Notes: generated by a model from the sequence alone, not told the origin. Positions 34,303 through 43,370 are shown, numbered from the stretch's first letter. The stretch: 64,000 nt of DNA from Calditrichia bacterium (GCA_028284445.1 JANQRS010000023.1:62001-126000); one strand, 5' to 3'. Numbers and translations: made by a program.

Positions 34303-34537
34303 GCCCGCCAATCTGTCGCTGCTAACCTCTGTTTAGACAGCAGTCACACAACGCACTACACACTTATGACAATTTTGGTAATCTTATCAGTGCCACACTT
34401 CCGAACAATACAACGCTATCATATGTATTAGCTGGAACGGCATGTGACCGCCACCACTGCAATCACCCATCATCCATATTTATCTTCTTTTCAGGATGGC
34501 ACTCCTTCAAGAACCCTATAGACGGGATTCACTTCAC
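34303..34537. other. Spacer with possible third attC-like element
   Basis: TGCTAACC at 34318-34325, CAGTCACACAACGCA at about 34339-34353 (12 of 15 positions as in copy B) and GTATTAGC at about 34424-34431 recall the ends of the repeats around the toxin-antitoxin pair. The match is much weaker than between copies A and B. Confidence 0.3.
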
Positions 34538-35647
34538 ATGAAATTGCAATATCTACTATCAGCCCTCATTTTATTGAGCAGCATTCTGCTTGCCCAAAAT
34601 ACAAACTCACATACCTGGCAAGATGGCGTTGCTGCCGACAAGGCCAAATGGGAACAGTATAAGCAATCTGCCAAGCAGCAATGGCAAGACTACATCGTTC
34701 GCGAATCGAAAGAATGGCAAGGACACCTGGAAGAGATTCAGGGTAAGTGGAATGACCCGCGCGTTTCAACGGTACATACCTGGGTCGGTTATGGACCCCG
34801 CAAAGACAGTCGCTTTGCAGCCGACTTTCAACGCGGCGAATTAAAGATAGAAATCCTTGGTCCGGACCACTTTACGCAGGACAGATTGCAGCAGGAAGCA
34901 ATTGCAATGTTGACGGCGCTCCTCGAACAGCGCCTCTATCCGGACCGCAAACCGCTACTGAAACCGCAGGTTGATTGGGACAGCAAGGCTGATCCGCGCA
35001 ACCTTATCGGTCCGCATTCGACATTCCAACCTTATAGCAATCCGCAGGGCAATAGTCAACAACAATTGATCGTGACGCTCCCCTTTCGAAACAGCCATGT
35101 TCGCGAGCGGGCGCAACGCATTTTGCCCTACGCCGAAAGATACGGCAAGAAGCATAACATCGATCCGAAGCTAATTATGTCCGTGATTCACGGCGAGTCG
35201 ACCTTCAATCCACGCGCAGTATCAACTTTTCCGATGTCAGGTGGCCGTGTTGGTCACGCCTATGGTTTGATGCAACTGGTTCCCTTTTACGGCGGTCAGG
35301 AAGGCTATGAATGGATTGGCGGAAAGGGACAACCGACAACTGATATGCTCTTTGATCCGGAAAAGAATATTGAAATCGGGGTCGCATACTTAGCAAAATT
35401 AAAGAGTCACTACTTTGCACAGGTGCGTGACGAGCAGAGCCAGGAGTTTGTGATGATCGCCGCCTACAATACTGGTCCCGGCAACGTAGCAAGGGCCTTT
35501 CTGGATCGCCGCGACCTGACAACCGCAATTGGACACATCAATGAATACACCCCCGGCGGACTCTACAATCACTTGCTGATACATCTCCCTTACCGGGAAA
35601 CGCGCGACTATCTCAAACGGGTAGTGGAGTTGATGCAGTTGTATTAG
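34538..35647 (+). CDS. mltC: MltC-like membrane-bound lytic murein transglycosylase
   Basis: The 369-residue protein has a signal peptide (MKLQYLLSALILLSSILLAQ), a basic helical linker, an MltC N-terminal domain (about 75-190, with FQRGELKIEIL) and a C-terminal SLT domain (about 210-360): SVIHGESTFNPRAVS with the catalytic Glu, YGLMQLVP, and MIAAYNTGPGNVARAF. It cleaves peptidoglycan to 1,6-anhydro-muropeptides. The lipobox Cys of the E. coli protein is absent (LLAQN), so it is probably periplasmic rather than lipid-anchored. I chose the ATG at 34538, as the upstream in-frame start adds a charged extension before the signal. Confidence 0.92.
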   Translation: MKLQYLLSALILLSSILLAQNTNSHTWQDGVAADKAKWEQYKQSAKQQWQDYIVRESKEWQGHLEEIQGKWNDPRVSTVHTWVGYGPRKDSRFAADFQRGELKIEILGPDHFTQDRLQQEAIAMLTALLEQRLYPDRKPLLKPQVDWDSKADPRNLIGPHSTFQPYSNPQGNSQQQLIVTLPFRNSHVRERAQRILPYAERYGKKHNIDPKLIMSVIHGESTFNPRAVSTFPMSGGRVGHAYGLMQLVPFYGGQEGYEWIGGKGQPTTDMLFDPEKNIEIGVAYLAKLKSHYFAQVRDEQSQEFVMIAAYNTGPGNVARAFLDRRDLTTAIGHINEYTPGGLYNHLLIHLPYRETRDYLKRVVELMQLY

Positions 35648-35712
35648 TTGCTCTTCCCTACATTAGTTTGCTCATTTTTCAGAATTTTGTCGAGGATTTC
35701 TAATAGTTTAGT

Positions 35713-36705
35713 ATGAAGCGACTATCCATATACTTTGTTCTCTGGTTGCTAAGCTACAACGTTTTTGCTGACACAGTCTATTTAAGAAATGGAATGGCCT
35801 GGTTTAATGTCAACATTTTAGAAGCGGAAGAAACGGCTGCAACCATAATCATCTGGACCTCAAAGCGAAAAAAAGAAACCATTTCAAAGACAGAAATAGC
35901 CGGAACGACATTCAACGAATATGAACCTTCACGTCCCTCACAATATCGAAAAGTGGATCAAGAGGAACTTCCGGAAGGGATCGAAATTGACGAGGCCCTT
36001 GCAGCACGCACTGCTCTAGAGACGGAAGTTGTTTCCGAAGAGGAAGCCCTTAAGAGACAAAAGCATCAAATTCGTGATTCTCTTTTATATGCGCTACCAT
36101 CTTTCCGCATGAGTCTTGAAGGCGGGTATTCTTGGCTAAACACCAATATACCAAGAGGACTTACATCTTCAGCACAAGGCTTCTTTCAGGATATCGAGAC
36201 AGGCTATAATTTTGGTATCACACTCCACCAGTTTTTCTCCCCGCGCTTCGGGTTGAATCTGATATCCAATCGTTTCAACTCATCTGCCCGATTGACAGAT
36301 CAGGAACTTCGGGATGTCAATCAAGGCCCGGTTATTGGTGATATAAAAAATGAGCTGACCATTGCCTTTCTCGGTATTGGTTTTACCGAAAGATACCGCT
36401 TCGGCAATAGCGGTACACTCCGGATTGCTTCAATTGCTATTGGTATGAACCGCTACGAAGGGACAGTTACGGAAATCATAAATGAGCAACGGGCATCGGC
36501 AAGCGTTTCAAGTAGAGGACTTGGGCTCTACGGTTCATTAGGATTTGAACATTTAGTGCATACAAACATCGCATTTGGTGGTTCAGTGTCCTATATACTG
36601 GCTAGACAAAAATCGTTCACCATAAATGGTGAAAAATTTGACCTTTTTGAGGCGCGATATCTTCCTCACCTGGATTTCAATTTAGGATTTGTCACTCACT
36701 TTTGA
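35713..36705 (+). CDS. Putative outer-membrane protein with N-terminal exported domain
   Basis: This 330-residue protein has a signal peptide (IYFVLWLLSYNVFA), a small beta domain (DTVYLRNGMAWFNVNILEAE, about 18-75), a charged helical linker (about 85-125), and a C-terminal region of about 200 residues with alternating-strand pattern that ends in NLGFVTHF, consistent with an eight-stranded barrel. The family is unknown to me. It is followed by a minus-strand cluster, so it is probably monocistronic. The 36706-36783 gap contains a short CCCTC/GAGGG hairpin and AATCTCC-like short repeats. Confidence 0.6.
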   Translation: MKRLSIYFVLWLLSYNVFADTVYLRNGMAWFNVNILEAEETAATIIIWTSKRKKETISKTEIAGTTFNEYEPSRPSQYRKVDQEELPEGIEIDEALAARTALETEVVSEEEALKRQKHQIRDSLLYALPSFRMSLEGGYSWLNTNIPRGLTSSAQGFFQDIETGYNFGITLHQFFSPRFGLNLISNRFNSSARLTDQELRDVNQGPVIGDIKNELTIAFLGIGFTERYRFGNSGTLRIASIAIGMNRYEGTVTEIINEQRASASVSSRGLGLYGSLGFEHLVHTNIAFGGSVSYILARQKSFTINGEKFDLFEARYLPHLDFNLGFVTHF

Positions 36706-36783
36706 CAAGGATAGCAAACAGTCCCTCCTTTAGAGGGATTGCGAGGTAACAGCTTCAGAATCTCCAGTCTCTAATCTCCAATC

Positions 36784-37122
36784 TCAAAGCGTCAGCAGAT
36801 TCTCAACCGGCCGTCCAACCACTGCCTTATTGCCTTTCACACCAATTGGGCGTTGAATGAGGCCGGGATTTTCGGCCATGAGGGGAATGAGGACATCATC
36901 AGACTCGTCGCCAGTGAGATTGTTGGCAGCGGCAGCTTTATCGCGTTTGCGGAGGATATGCGCAGCACGTAAACCTAGCTTTTTCAAAACATTGCGCAAT
37001 TCAGCTTCGTCGAGGGGTTCTTCGAAGTATTCGCGGTAGCGGTAGGCAATATTCTTTTCGTCGAGCAAGGCGACCGCCTTGCGACAGGTGGTTCATTTTT
37101 TGTGGCAAATCAGTTCTATCAT
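36784..37122 (-). CDS. ArsC/Spx-like thioredoxin-fold protein, probable selenoprotein (Sec10)
   Basis: Reading from the ATG at 37122 (AGGAGAG six bases before, one base after the mnmA TAG) gives MIELICHKK, then TGA at 37095-37093, then TTCRKAVALLDEKNI and the rest of an ArsC-family fold, ending in PGLIQRPIGVKGNKAVVGR, in all 112 residues counting the TGA. In Spx and ArsC relatives, residue 10 is the first cysteine of CxxC, so the TGA stands exactly where the redox cysteine belongs and yields U10-x-x-C13. A SECIS-like hairpin follows. A plain reading would start at 37068 and lose the active site. It probably is a thiol/selenol reductase; arsenate as substrate is uncertain. Confidence 0.82.
37060..37095 (-). 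promoter_or_regulatory. Candidate bacterial SECIS element with its UGA codon
   Basis: Seventeen bases after the UGA (37095-37093) lies a GGUC apical loop (37075-37072). The stem is GUCG-CAAGGC (37085-37076) with GCCUUG (37071-37066), a CU bulge, and CGAC (37063-37060): ten pairs. E. coli fdhF has a GGUC in the apical loop at about the same distance from its UGA. The bulge is on the 3' side here, which differs from fdhF. Confidence 0.75.
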
Positions 37123-37123
37123 C

Positions 37124-38191
37124 CTAGCTCTCCTGATTTTCAAGAATCATTCCGCCACCCAGACATACTTGATCGTCATAGAATACAGCAAACTGTCCGG
37201 GGGCAATGCCGGCACGATCCACATTTTCCAGCTTGACGTGCGCTCGCTGCTCATCATAAAATCTTAGCTGACAGTTATGAATCAAGGCGCCGTGGCGAAC
37301 CTTTACCTGCAAGTTCTCTTTCTTAGGCGGCTTACAATTCCAGTTAAAGCCACCAACTTCAAACTCGTCCTGGTATTTATCTTCCATCGCATGACGGTTC
37401 GAAATATATATACGGTTGTTAGGAATGTCCTTCTTTACCACATACCAGGGTCCACCGGATAATCCAAGCCCCTGACGCTGACCGATGGTATAGTAATAGT
37501 AACCGTTATGCTCGCCCAGCTTTTCTCCGCTATCTATTTCTATAATATCGCCCTTAAGAATACCGACATGCTCTTTGATAAAGTCAGAAAACTTGATTTG
37601 TCCAAGAAAGCAAAGTCCCTGACTGTCGCGACGGCTCTGGGTTGGCAGGTCATATTTCTTGGCTAAATCACGCACCTGGGCCTTGGTATGGCTTCCCAGC
37701 GGAAAAAGTGCACGGCTCAGCTGGGCTTGACTTAAATATGCCAGGAAATAGGTCTGATCCTTGATTGGGTCCGGCGTACGAATCAAGCGTGTACAATCGT
37801 CCCTATCCTCGACCCAGGCATAGTGTCCAGAAGCCACTTTCTCATAACTGTCATCAATCTTATCATAAAACTGGCCGAATTTAATGAGGTTATTGCAGAA
37901 CATATCCGGATTGGGTGTACGCCCGGCCTTGATCTCATCTATGGTATATGAAATAACTGCTGCCCAGTACTCGTCCTGCAGCGGCATAATTTCTAATGGA
38001 ATCCCGGCTTGCTCGCAAACAGCACGAGCATATTGCAGGTCTTCTTCCCAAGGGCAGTCTCCCAGGAAGGAGAATTCTTCCTGAAGCCAAATCTTCAGAT
38101 AAAAGGCGGTAATGTCATGTCCCTGCTCCTGGAGAAGTCGCATGGCAACGGAACTGTCCACGCCTCCGGAGAGTAGCATTGCGATCTTCAT
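37124..38191 (-). CDS. mnmA: tRNA-specific 2-thiouridylase
   Basis: MnmA adds sulfur to C2 of the wobble uridine in tRNA-Lys, -Glu and -Gln, using ATP and persulfide sulfur. The 355-residue protein has the PP-loop SGGVDSS at residues 8-14, a Cys in NPDMFCNN (catalytic) and in QGLCFLG (persulfide carrier), and TPDPIKDQTYFL. It lies 11 bases downstream of hutU, with AGGAAAG before its ATG, and its TAG is followed after one base by the Sec-containing ArsC-like gene. Its product is the substrate of SelU, encoded at 7.5 kb. Confidence 0.97.
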   Translation of the reverse strand: MKIAMLLSGGVDSSVAMRLLQEQGHDITAFYLKIWLQEEFSFLGDCPWEEDLQYARAVCEQAGIPLEIMPLQDEYWAAVISYTIDEIKAGRTPNPDMFCNNLIKFGQFYDKIDDSYEKVASGHYAWVEDRDDCTRLIRTPDPIKDQTYFLAYLSQAQLSRALFPLGSHTKAQVRDLAKKYDLPTQSRRDSQGLCFLGQIKFSDFIKEHVGILKGDIIEIDSGEKLGEHNGYYYYTIGQRQGLGLSGGPWYVVKKDIPNNRIYISNRHAMEDKYQDEFEVGGFNWNCKPPKKENLQVKVRHGALIHNCQLRFYDEQRAHVKLENVDRAGIAPGQFAVFYDDQVCLGGGMILENQES

Positions 38192-38202
38192 TTCTTTCCT
38201 GC

Positions 38203-39858
38203 TTACTTTCTTAGCATGGGGATTTTAACCCCTTTTTCCCGGGCACAATCCATGGCTTCCTGGTAACCGGCATCAACATGCCGAATGACGCCCATACCCG
38301 GGTCGTTGGTCAAGACACGTTCTATACGCTTTGCGGTGTCCTCAGTTCCATCTGCAACCATCACTACGCCGGAATGCTGAGAATACCCAATCCCTACGCC
38401 GCCACCATGGTGCATGGAGACCCAGGATGCCCCTGAGGCAATATTGACCATACCGTTGAGAAGCGGCCAATCAGCTACGGCATCACTGCCGTCCTTCATC
38501 GCTTCAGTTTCGCGATTAGGAGAAGCAACAGAGCCACAATCAAGATGATCCCGGCCGATTACGATTGGTGCATCCACTTCACCATCCGCAACCAGCTGAT
38601 TGATCGCTAAGCCGAGTCGGGCACGTTCTCCGTAGCCTAGCCAACAGATTCGAGACGGCAGTCCCTGGAATGCCACTTGTTCACGAGCCATATCAATCCA
38701 GCGCATCAAGGCTTTATCTTCCGGGAACATCTCTTTCACCAATTCATCGGTACGATAGATGTCTGATGGATTTCCGGAAAGTGCTGCCCAGCGAAATGGT
38801 CCCTTGCCCAAACAGAAGAGTGGACGTATATATGCCGGAACAAAGCCGGGATAATCGAAAGCATTTTTGAGACCATTGGCCAGGGCTTGCCCACGGAGGT
38901 TATTCCCGTAGTCAAAAGTCTCAGCCCCCTGCGCTTGAAGGTCAATCATCGCCTTACAATGGCGAGTCATCGAGTCCATTGCCAGCTTGCGATAGCGATC
39001 GGGATTACTCTTCCGTAAATCCAGTGCTTCTTCGTAGCTGACCTGATGCGGCACGTATCCTTGCAATTCATCATGAGCTGAAGTCTGATCCGTTACAATA
39101 TCCGGGATGATATTTCGCTCCAAGAATTCAGGAAAGATGTCTGCGGCATTACCGAGAAGGCCAATAGATAGCGGTTGCCTGGCTGCCATTGCCTTTCTAG
39201 CCATTTGAATAGCGGTATCAAAGCTACTCGTCTTCTCGTGCAAGTAGCGGGTTTCCAGGCGGCGGTCAATTCGATGCTCATCAACATCAACGGCGATAAC
39301 GACGCCATTGTTCATGGTTACCGCCAACGGTTGAGCGCCGCCCATCCCGCCAAGTCCGCCAGTAAGGGTTAGTGTACCAGCCAAATCCCCGTTAAAACGT
39401 TTGCGGGCAATTTCAGCAAAGGTCTCATAGGTGCCTTGCAGGATACCCTGGGTACCAATATAAATCCAGCTACCGGCAGTCATCTGACCATACATCATCA
39501 AACCCTGCCGTTCCAACTCACGGAAGTATTCCCAGTTGGACCAGCGCCCAACGAGGTTGGAATTGGCAATAATCACCCGCGGCGACCAGGGATGGGTTCG
39601 AAAAATACCCACCGGTTTTCCGCTTTGTACGAGCAGCGTTTCATCATTGTCCAGTGAGCGGAGGCTGGCAACAATTGCATCGAAGGCTTCCCAGTTTCTT
39701 GCCGCCCGCCCGGAACCGCCATACACAATCAACTTATCCGGTTCTTCCGCAACCTCGGGGTCCAGATTATTCATTAGCATGCGCAAAGCGGCTTCCTGGT
39801 GCCAGCCTTTGCAAGTCATTTCCTTCCCTCTCGGCGCTCGGATTACTCGAGTCATCAT
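38203..39858 (-). CDS. hutU: Urocanate hydratase
   Basis: HutU converts urocanate to imidazolonepropionate in histidine degradation, with NAD+ as bound electrophile. The 551-residue protein has the signatures [45 protein letters not shown] (NAD site), and the late [19 protein letters not shown] region. Length is that of the family. The ATG at 39858 shares a base with the TGA of the upstream gene (TGATG); an ATG one codon later is possible. Other hut genes are not in the window, and the neighbours are unrelated, so histidine use must depend on genes elsewhere. Confidence 0.97.
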   Translation of the reverse strand: MMTRVIRAPRGKEMTCKGWHQEAALRMLMNNLDPEVAEEPDKLIVYGGSGRAARNWEAFDAIVASLRSLDNDETLLVQSGKPVGIFRTHPWSPRVIIANSNLVGRWSNWEYFRELERQGLMMYGQMTAGSWIYIGTQGILQGTYETFAEIARKRFNGDLAGTLTLTGGLGGMGGAQPLAVTMNNGVVIAVDVDEHRIDRRLETRYLHEKTSSFDTAIQMARKAMAARQPLSIGLLGNAADIFPEFLERNIIPDIVTDQTSAHDELQGYVPHQVSYEEALDLRKSNPDRYRKLAMDSMTRHCKAMIDLQAQGAETFDYGNNLRGQALANGLKNAFDYPGFVPAYIRPLFCLGKGPFRWAALSGNPSDIYRTDELVKEMFPEDKALMRWIDMAREQVAFQGLPSRICWLGYGERARLGLAINQLVADGEVDAPIVIGRDHLDCGSVASPNRETEAMKDGSDAVADWPLLNGMVNIASGASWVSMHHGGGVGIGYSQHSGVVMVADGTEDTAKRIERVLTNDPGMGVIRHVDAGYQEAMDCAREKGVKIPMLRK

Positions 39859-41021
39859 CACCTCACTGAATGAATAACGTTGTCATAATACAATGATCGA
39901 AATCGTTCGTTTTCCAATATAGTATCGAAGGAAAACAAAACAAATCCCCGCAAAGAAAGTTCCTTTGCAATCAACACCTTTTGCACAGCGGCATTGGGCG
40001 ACTGATTATAGAGACCAACTCCCATCCAGATTTTATCAAGATCTATTGCTGGAATCATCCCGCGGATCCGATTAATAAACAACTTTCGGTCGGGTGTGTA
40101 ATTCATGGGAATAGCGATATCCAGCCATCCTTCGTTCAACCAACGATCCCATTCCTGGTAAAACTGCCAGTGTGCTTTACCGAGGTCTGGCTTCACGGCT
40201 GCGGAAATGACAACCCCAGGATGCCGGCTGCGAGTTTGCTGGCTTAGTTGTTTGATAAAATCGGATAAACCATCCCGGAGGAAGCCTCCCCACTTGGAAA
40301 TAAAGACTTCATAACCTGTTGGGCCAAAGCGCGCCACAAAGTCTTCCGGTACTTTGCTGAATTCGTAAGGATCAACGAAAAAACTATCCTGAAAAGCAGC
40401 GCGGGTTTCCGGATGGAAATCAAACTCACGGCCGGGATAGCGTACATAATCGAGGTGCAGGCCATCAACCGGATAGTTACTTAAAATGTCGTCAAATACA
40501 TTAAGGAGAAAGAGATTCAGCGAATCACGCATCGGCGAGGTATAGAGCCCTTCAATGCCGCGAAGGCCTTTCAGTGTGGTATCGCTGCTATCCGGTTGAT
40601 AATCCAGTGGTTGGACGAGCCAATCCGGTTGCTGATACACCAGATGGTCTTTCGCCAATGGCAGTCGACCTTTGCTCCAAAGATAATGGACATTTACCCA
40701 CGCGTGCAGCGTGAAATTCTGTCCCTCACTGCGCCGAATCAGGTAAGCCAATGGATCGAAGTCAGCGGGAAGGCCTTCTGCTCGAGGCTCAAAGTTGCTG
40801 TTATAATAGGCGTCACCACGTCCTCGCACCTGGACAAAGAGATCGGTAAACTTGTAAGCGGAAGCCATTGCGATCAGCCGATCAATGGCGACGCTATCCT
40901 TGAGTTGGTGACGAACAATCCAGACGCCCCTGCGTTGCTCCGGCGCTTGTTCAGCTATAGAGACACCGGCGAAAATCGCCAGCAGCATAAGAATGGTACA
41001 GATTCGCATACACACATCCAT
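39858..41021 (-). CDS. Glycosyl-hydrolase-like family 10 (GHL10) exported protein
   Basis: The 387-residue protein has a signal peptide ([20 protein letters not shown]), then [11 protein letters not shown], a TIM-barrel pattern with [45 protein letters not shown] and [11 protein letters not shown], as in DUF187/GHL10 proteins related to glycan hydrolases. [10 protein letters not shown] is the usual active-site-like strand. The substrate may be peptidoglycan or another envelope glycan. Translation may begin at 41021 or at the ATG at 41009. The terminator of the ribosomal block ends only three bases before the start, leaving no visible own promoter. It is the first gene of the GHL10-hutU-mnmA-arsC cluster. 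Confidence 0.85.
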   Translation of the reverse strand: MDVCMRICTILMLLAIFAGVSIAEQAPEQRRGVWIVRHQLKDSVAIDRLIAMASAYKFTDLFVQVRGRGDAYYNSNFEPRAEGLPADFDPLAYLIRRSEGQNFTLHAWVNVHYLWSKGRLPLAKDHLVYQQPDWLVQPLDYQPDSSDTTLKGLRGIEGLYTSPMRDSLNLFLLNVFDDILSNYPVDGLHLDYVRYPGREFDFHPETRAAFQDSFFVDPYEFSKVPEDFVARFGPTGYEVFISKWGGFLRDGLSDFIKQLSQQTRSRHPGVVISAAVKPDLGKAHWQFYQEWDRWLNEGWLDIAIPMNYTPDRKLFINRIRGMIPAIDLDKIWMGVGLYNQSPNAAVQKVLIAKELSLRGFVLFSFDTILENERFRSLYYDNVIHSVR

Positions 41022-41023
41022 AT

Positions 41024-41059
41024 AAAAAAAGCGATATTTGCAGTTGCAAATATCGCTTT
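41024..41059 (-). terminator. Intrinsic terminator of the ribosomal-protein block
   Basis: AAAGCGATATTTGCA (41028-41042) and TGCAAATATCGCTTT (41045-41059) form a perfect 15-pair stem with a two-base centre, followed on the minus strand by seven T's (41030-41024). It stands 66 bases after the rplQ stop. Confidence 0.93.
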
Positions 41060-41125
41060 AAAACTTCTATACCGAAAATGAAAAGAAAATATCTTTCGGC
41101 TCAGACAGCGGAGATAAAATAAGAA

Positions 41126-41857
41126 TTACTTCTTATCTTTCTCGTCGTCTTTATCTTCTTCCTTTTTGTCTTCGCCAGCAGCGTCCTTGGCGGCCTTTTC
41201 GGCTTCTTCTTTAACTTCTTCAGCCGTCTCAGCTACCTCTTCCGCAACTTCTTTAGCCGCTTCTTTGGCTTCCTCAACAACCTCTTCGGCAGCATCTTTT
41301 GCTTCTTCCACCGCATCAGTTGCTGCATCTTTCACATCTTCAGCAACATCGGCTGCAGTATCAGCGGCATCTTCAACTGCTTCTTCCACTGCATCCGCTG
41401 CTTCAGCCACAGTTGCAGCAGCGGCCGCTGCTGCACCAGCTTTGCTCGACTTTTTCTTCTTACGCTTCGGCTTGGCAGGCTGCTCGTCAATGATCAAACG
41501 TTCAAATCCAACCAATTGCAAAATCGCCAGTTGCGCAGAATCGCCACGGCGTTGCCCCAACTTGATCACGCGGGTGTATCCACCATTGCGGGTATCAAAT
41601 GTCGGTGCAATCTCATCAAAAAGCGTCTTTACCAAGCTACGGTTCTGAAGCAGCTTGAATGCCAGGCGCCGGGAGTGCACACTATCCGACTTACCATAGC
41701 CGATTAGTTTTTCGACATATCCCTGAGCAGCTTTGGCTTTAGTAAATGTCGTGCGAATTTGTTTATGTTCAATGAGTGCAGAAGCAAGGTTACGCAATAG
41801 CGCCTTACGATGGCTGGCTGTCCGTCCAAGCTTCTTAACGGTCTTACGATGCCGCAT
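41126..41857 (-). CDS. rplQ: 50S ribosomal protein L17 with long Ala/Glu-rich extension
   Basis: Residues 1-122 are a normal L17 (MRHRKTVKKLGRTASHRKAL to LVGFERLI). They are followed by a basic linker (residues 130-139), an eight-alanine run, about 80 residues of repeated Ala/Glu/Val/Asp/Lys helix (EEAKDAAEEVVEEAKEA and variants) and a charged tail. At 243 residues it is twice the usual length. The extension has no stop-codon scars and uses codons like its neighbours. It should form a long, acidic, single helix or coiled coil on the ribosome surface near the tunnel exit, where L17 sits. It is the last gene of the block. Confidence 0.95.
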   Translation of the reverse strand: MRHRKTVKKLGRTASHRKALLRNLASALIEHKQIRTTFTKAKAAQGYVEKLIGYGKSDSVHSRRLAFKLLQNRSLVKTLFDEIAPTFDTRNGGYTRVIKLGQRRGDSAQLAILQLVGFERLIIDEQPAKPKRKKKKSSKAGAAAAAAATVAEAADAVEEAVEDAADTAADVAEDVKDAATDAVEEAKDAAEEVVEEAKEAAKEVAEEVAETAEEVKEEAEKAAKDAAGEDKKEEDKDDEKDKK

Positions 41858-41873
41858 TACTTAGCTCCAATCT

Positions 41874-42857
41874 TTAGTCTTCACCCTTAAGGTATTTATC
41901 TACGTCCATACCAAAGTAAAGGCCTTTACGCTCCAGGATTTCCTGAATTTCCTGCAGAGACTTCCGGCCAAAGTTTCTAAACTTCAACAGTTCAGCTTCA
42001 TCAAGACGGACGAGATCGCCGATGGTCTTGATATTGGCATTACGCAGACAGTTGTGAGAACGGACAGACAGTTCCAGTTCGTCAACATTCATTTTCAACA
42101 GCTTCTTGATACGCAATACTTCTTCGTCGATTTCCTGCGTTTCTTCTTCTTCAGGTTCGAAATCGAAGTTAATAAATAGCTGCACATGATCCTTGATGAT
42201 TTTACCGGCAAATGTCAGTGCATCATCCGGAGTGATACTGCCATCGGTTTCGATTTCCAGCAGCAGTTTTTCGTAGTCAGTGCGCTGACCAACACGAACA
42301 TTCTCAACATCGAAGCGAACATTCAGAATTGGTGAAAAAATTGAGTCAATCGGGATCAGGCCAATCGATGCTTCCAGCGGCTTGTTTTCTTCCGCCGGCA
42401 CATAGCCGCGGCCCTTGCCAACCCGGATTTCCATATCGAGTTCAGTACCCTTGTCCAGAGTAGCGATGTGCAGCTCGGGATTTAATACTTCAAAATCAGT
42501 CGTATATTTTTCCAGATCGCCTGCAGTAAATTTTGCAGGTCCGCTCAGCGTCAGGTTTACCTTGTCAGGACGTTTGTTCAGCAACTTGATGCGAACTTCC
42601 TTCAGGTTCAGGATAATATCGGTCAGATCTTCTTTGACGCCGTCGATTGTGGCGAATTCATGATGAACACCATCTACGCGAATGGCAGTGATGGCCGCAC
42701 CTTGTATAGAGGACAACAGTACGCGACGAAAGAGGTTACCGAGGGTAACACCAAATCCTCTTTCCAAAGGTTGTACTGCAAAACGTCCAAAATTAGTTGA
42801 GTAGGTTGAATCGTCGAGTTCAACCTTTTCCGGCATTAATAAATTTACCCAGTTCAT
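41874..42857 (-). CDS. rpoA: RNA polymerase alpha subunit
   Basis: The 327-residue protein has the N-terminal dimerisation domain (RFAVQPLERGFGVTLGNLFR, residues 25-44) and the C-terminal domain with VRSHNCLRNANIKTIGDLV and NFGRKSLQEI, which binds UP elements and activators. Length is normal. It directly follows rpsK; rpsD, which usually lies between them, is missing. Confidence 0.98.
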   Translation of the reverse strand: MNWVNLLMPEKVELDDSTYSTNFGRFAVQPLERGFGVTLGNLFRRVLLSSIQGAAITAIRVDGVHHEFATIDGVKEDLTDIILNLKEVRIKLLNKRPDKVNLTLSGPAKFTAGDLEKYTTDFEVLNPELHIATLDKGTELDMEIRVGKGRGYVPAEENKPLEASIGLIPIDSIFSPILNVRFDVENVRVGQRTDYEKLLLEIETDGSITPDDALTFAGKIIKDHVQLFINFDFEPEEEETQEIDEEVLRIKKLLKMNVDELELSVRSHNCLRNANIKTIGDLVRLDEAELLKFRNFGRKSLQEIQEILERKGLYFGMDVDKYLKGED

Positions 42858-42948
42858 ATTTCTCCCAACGAGAATTAAGTCTTAATGATGGTTTCGATCA
42901 TTTCTCTAGTCATTGCAACTTTAGCTGCAATGCGACAACCTCACCTCG

Positions 42949-43338
42949 TTATACACGCCGCTTTTTCGGGGGGCGACATCCATTATGAGGAATGGGAGTT
43001 ACATCCTTGATCGACATAATCTCCAGTCCGGAAGCCTGCAGCGAACGAATTGCAGCTTCGCGTCCGGCACCAGGGCCTTTAACTTCAACGTCTACTTTAC
43101 GCAGACCCACTTCCATCGCCTCTTTGGCAGCAGTTTCAGCTGCCATCTGAGCAGCATAGGGCGTATTCTTACGCGAGCCCTTGAAACCCACGCGACCACC
43201 ACTTGCCCAGGAAATCGTATTTCCTTTAGAATCTGACAAGGTAATCTTCGTGTTGTTAAAGGTGGCCTTAATATGGGCCATTCCCTGCGGATCTACTTGT
43301 TCTTTTTTCTTACGAACACCGCGTGCTCTTCTTGCCAC
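42949..43338 (-). CDS. rpsK: 30S ribosomal protein S11
   Basis: The 129-residue protein has [16 protein letters not shown], and the conserved end [17 protein letters not shown]. It lies on the platform of the 30S subunit near the mRNA exit. It is 32 bases downstream of rpsM. The 91-base gap to rpoA is too short for rpsD. Confidence 0.98.
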   Translation of the reverse strand: MARRARGVRKKKEQVDPQGMAHIKATFNNTKITLSDSKGNTISWASGGRVGFKGSRKNTPYAAQMAAETAAKEAMEVGLRKVDVEVKGPGAGREAAIRSLQASGLEIMSIKDVTPIPHNGCRPPKKRRV

Positions 43339-43370
43339 GTGAGATCCTCCTTTTATTCAGTAATTATCAA

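Noticed and set aside
36784..37068. A 94-residue ArsC-like frame starting after the TGA, or a pseudogene broken by a nonsense mutation
   Set aside because: The codons before the TGA encode the missing conserved N-terminus in the same frame, with a ribosome site and ATG right behind mnmA, and a SECIS-type hairpin follows. Everything else in the gene is intact, which is not expected after random inactivation.
41166..41648. A 160-codon Ala/Ser-rich plus-strand frame
   Set aside because: It mirrors the Ala/Glu repeat of the L17 extension on the other strand; repeats with GCN/GAN codons give long open antisense frames by chance.
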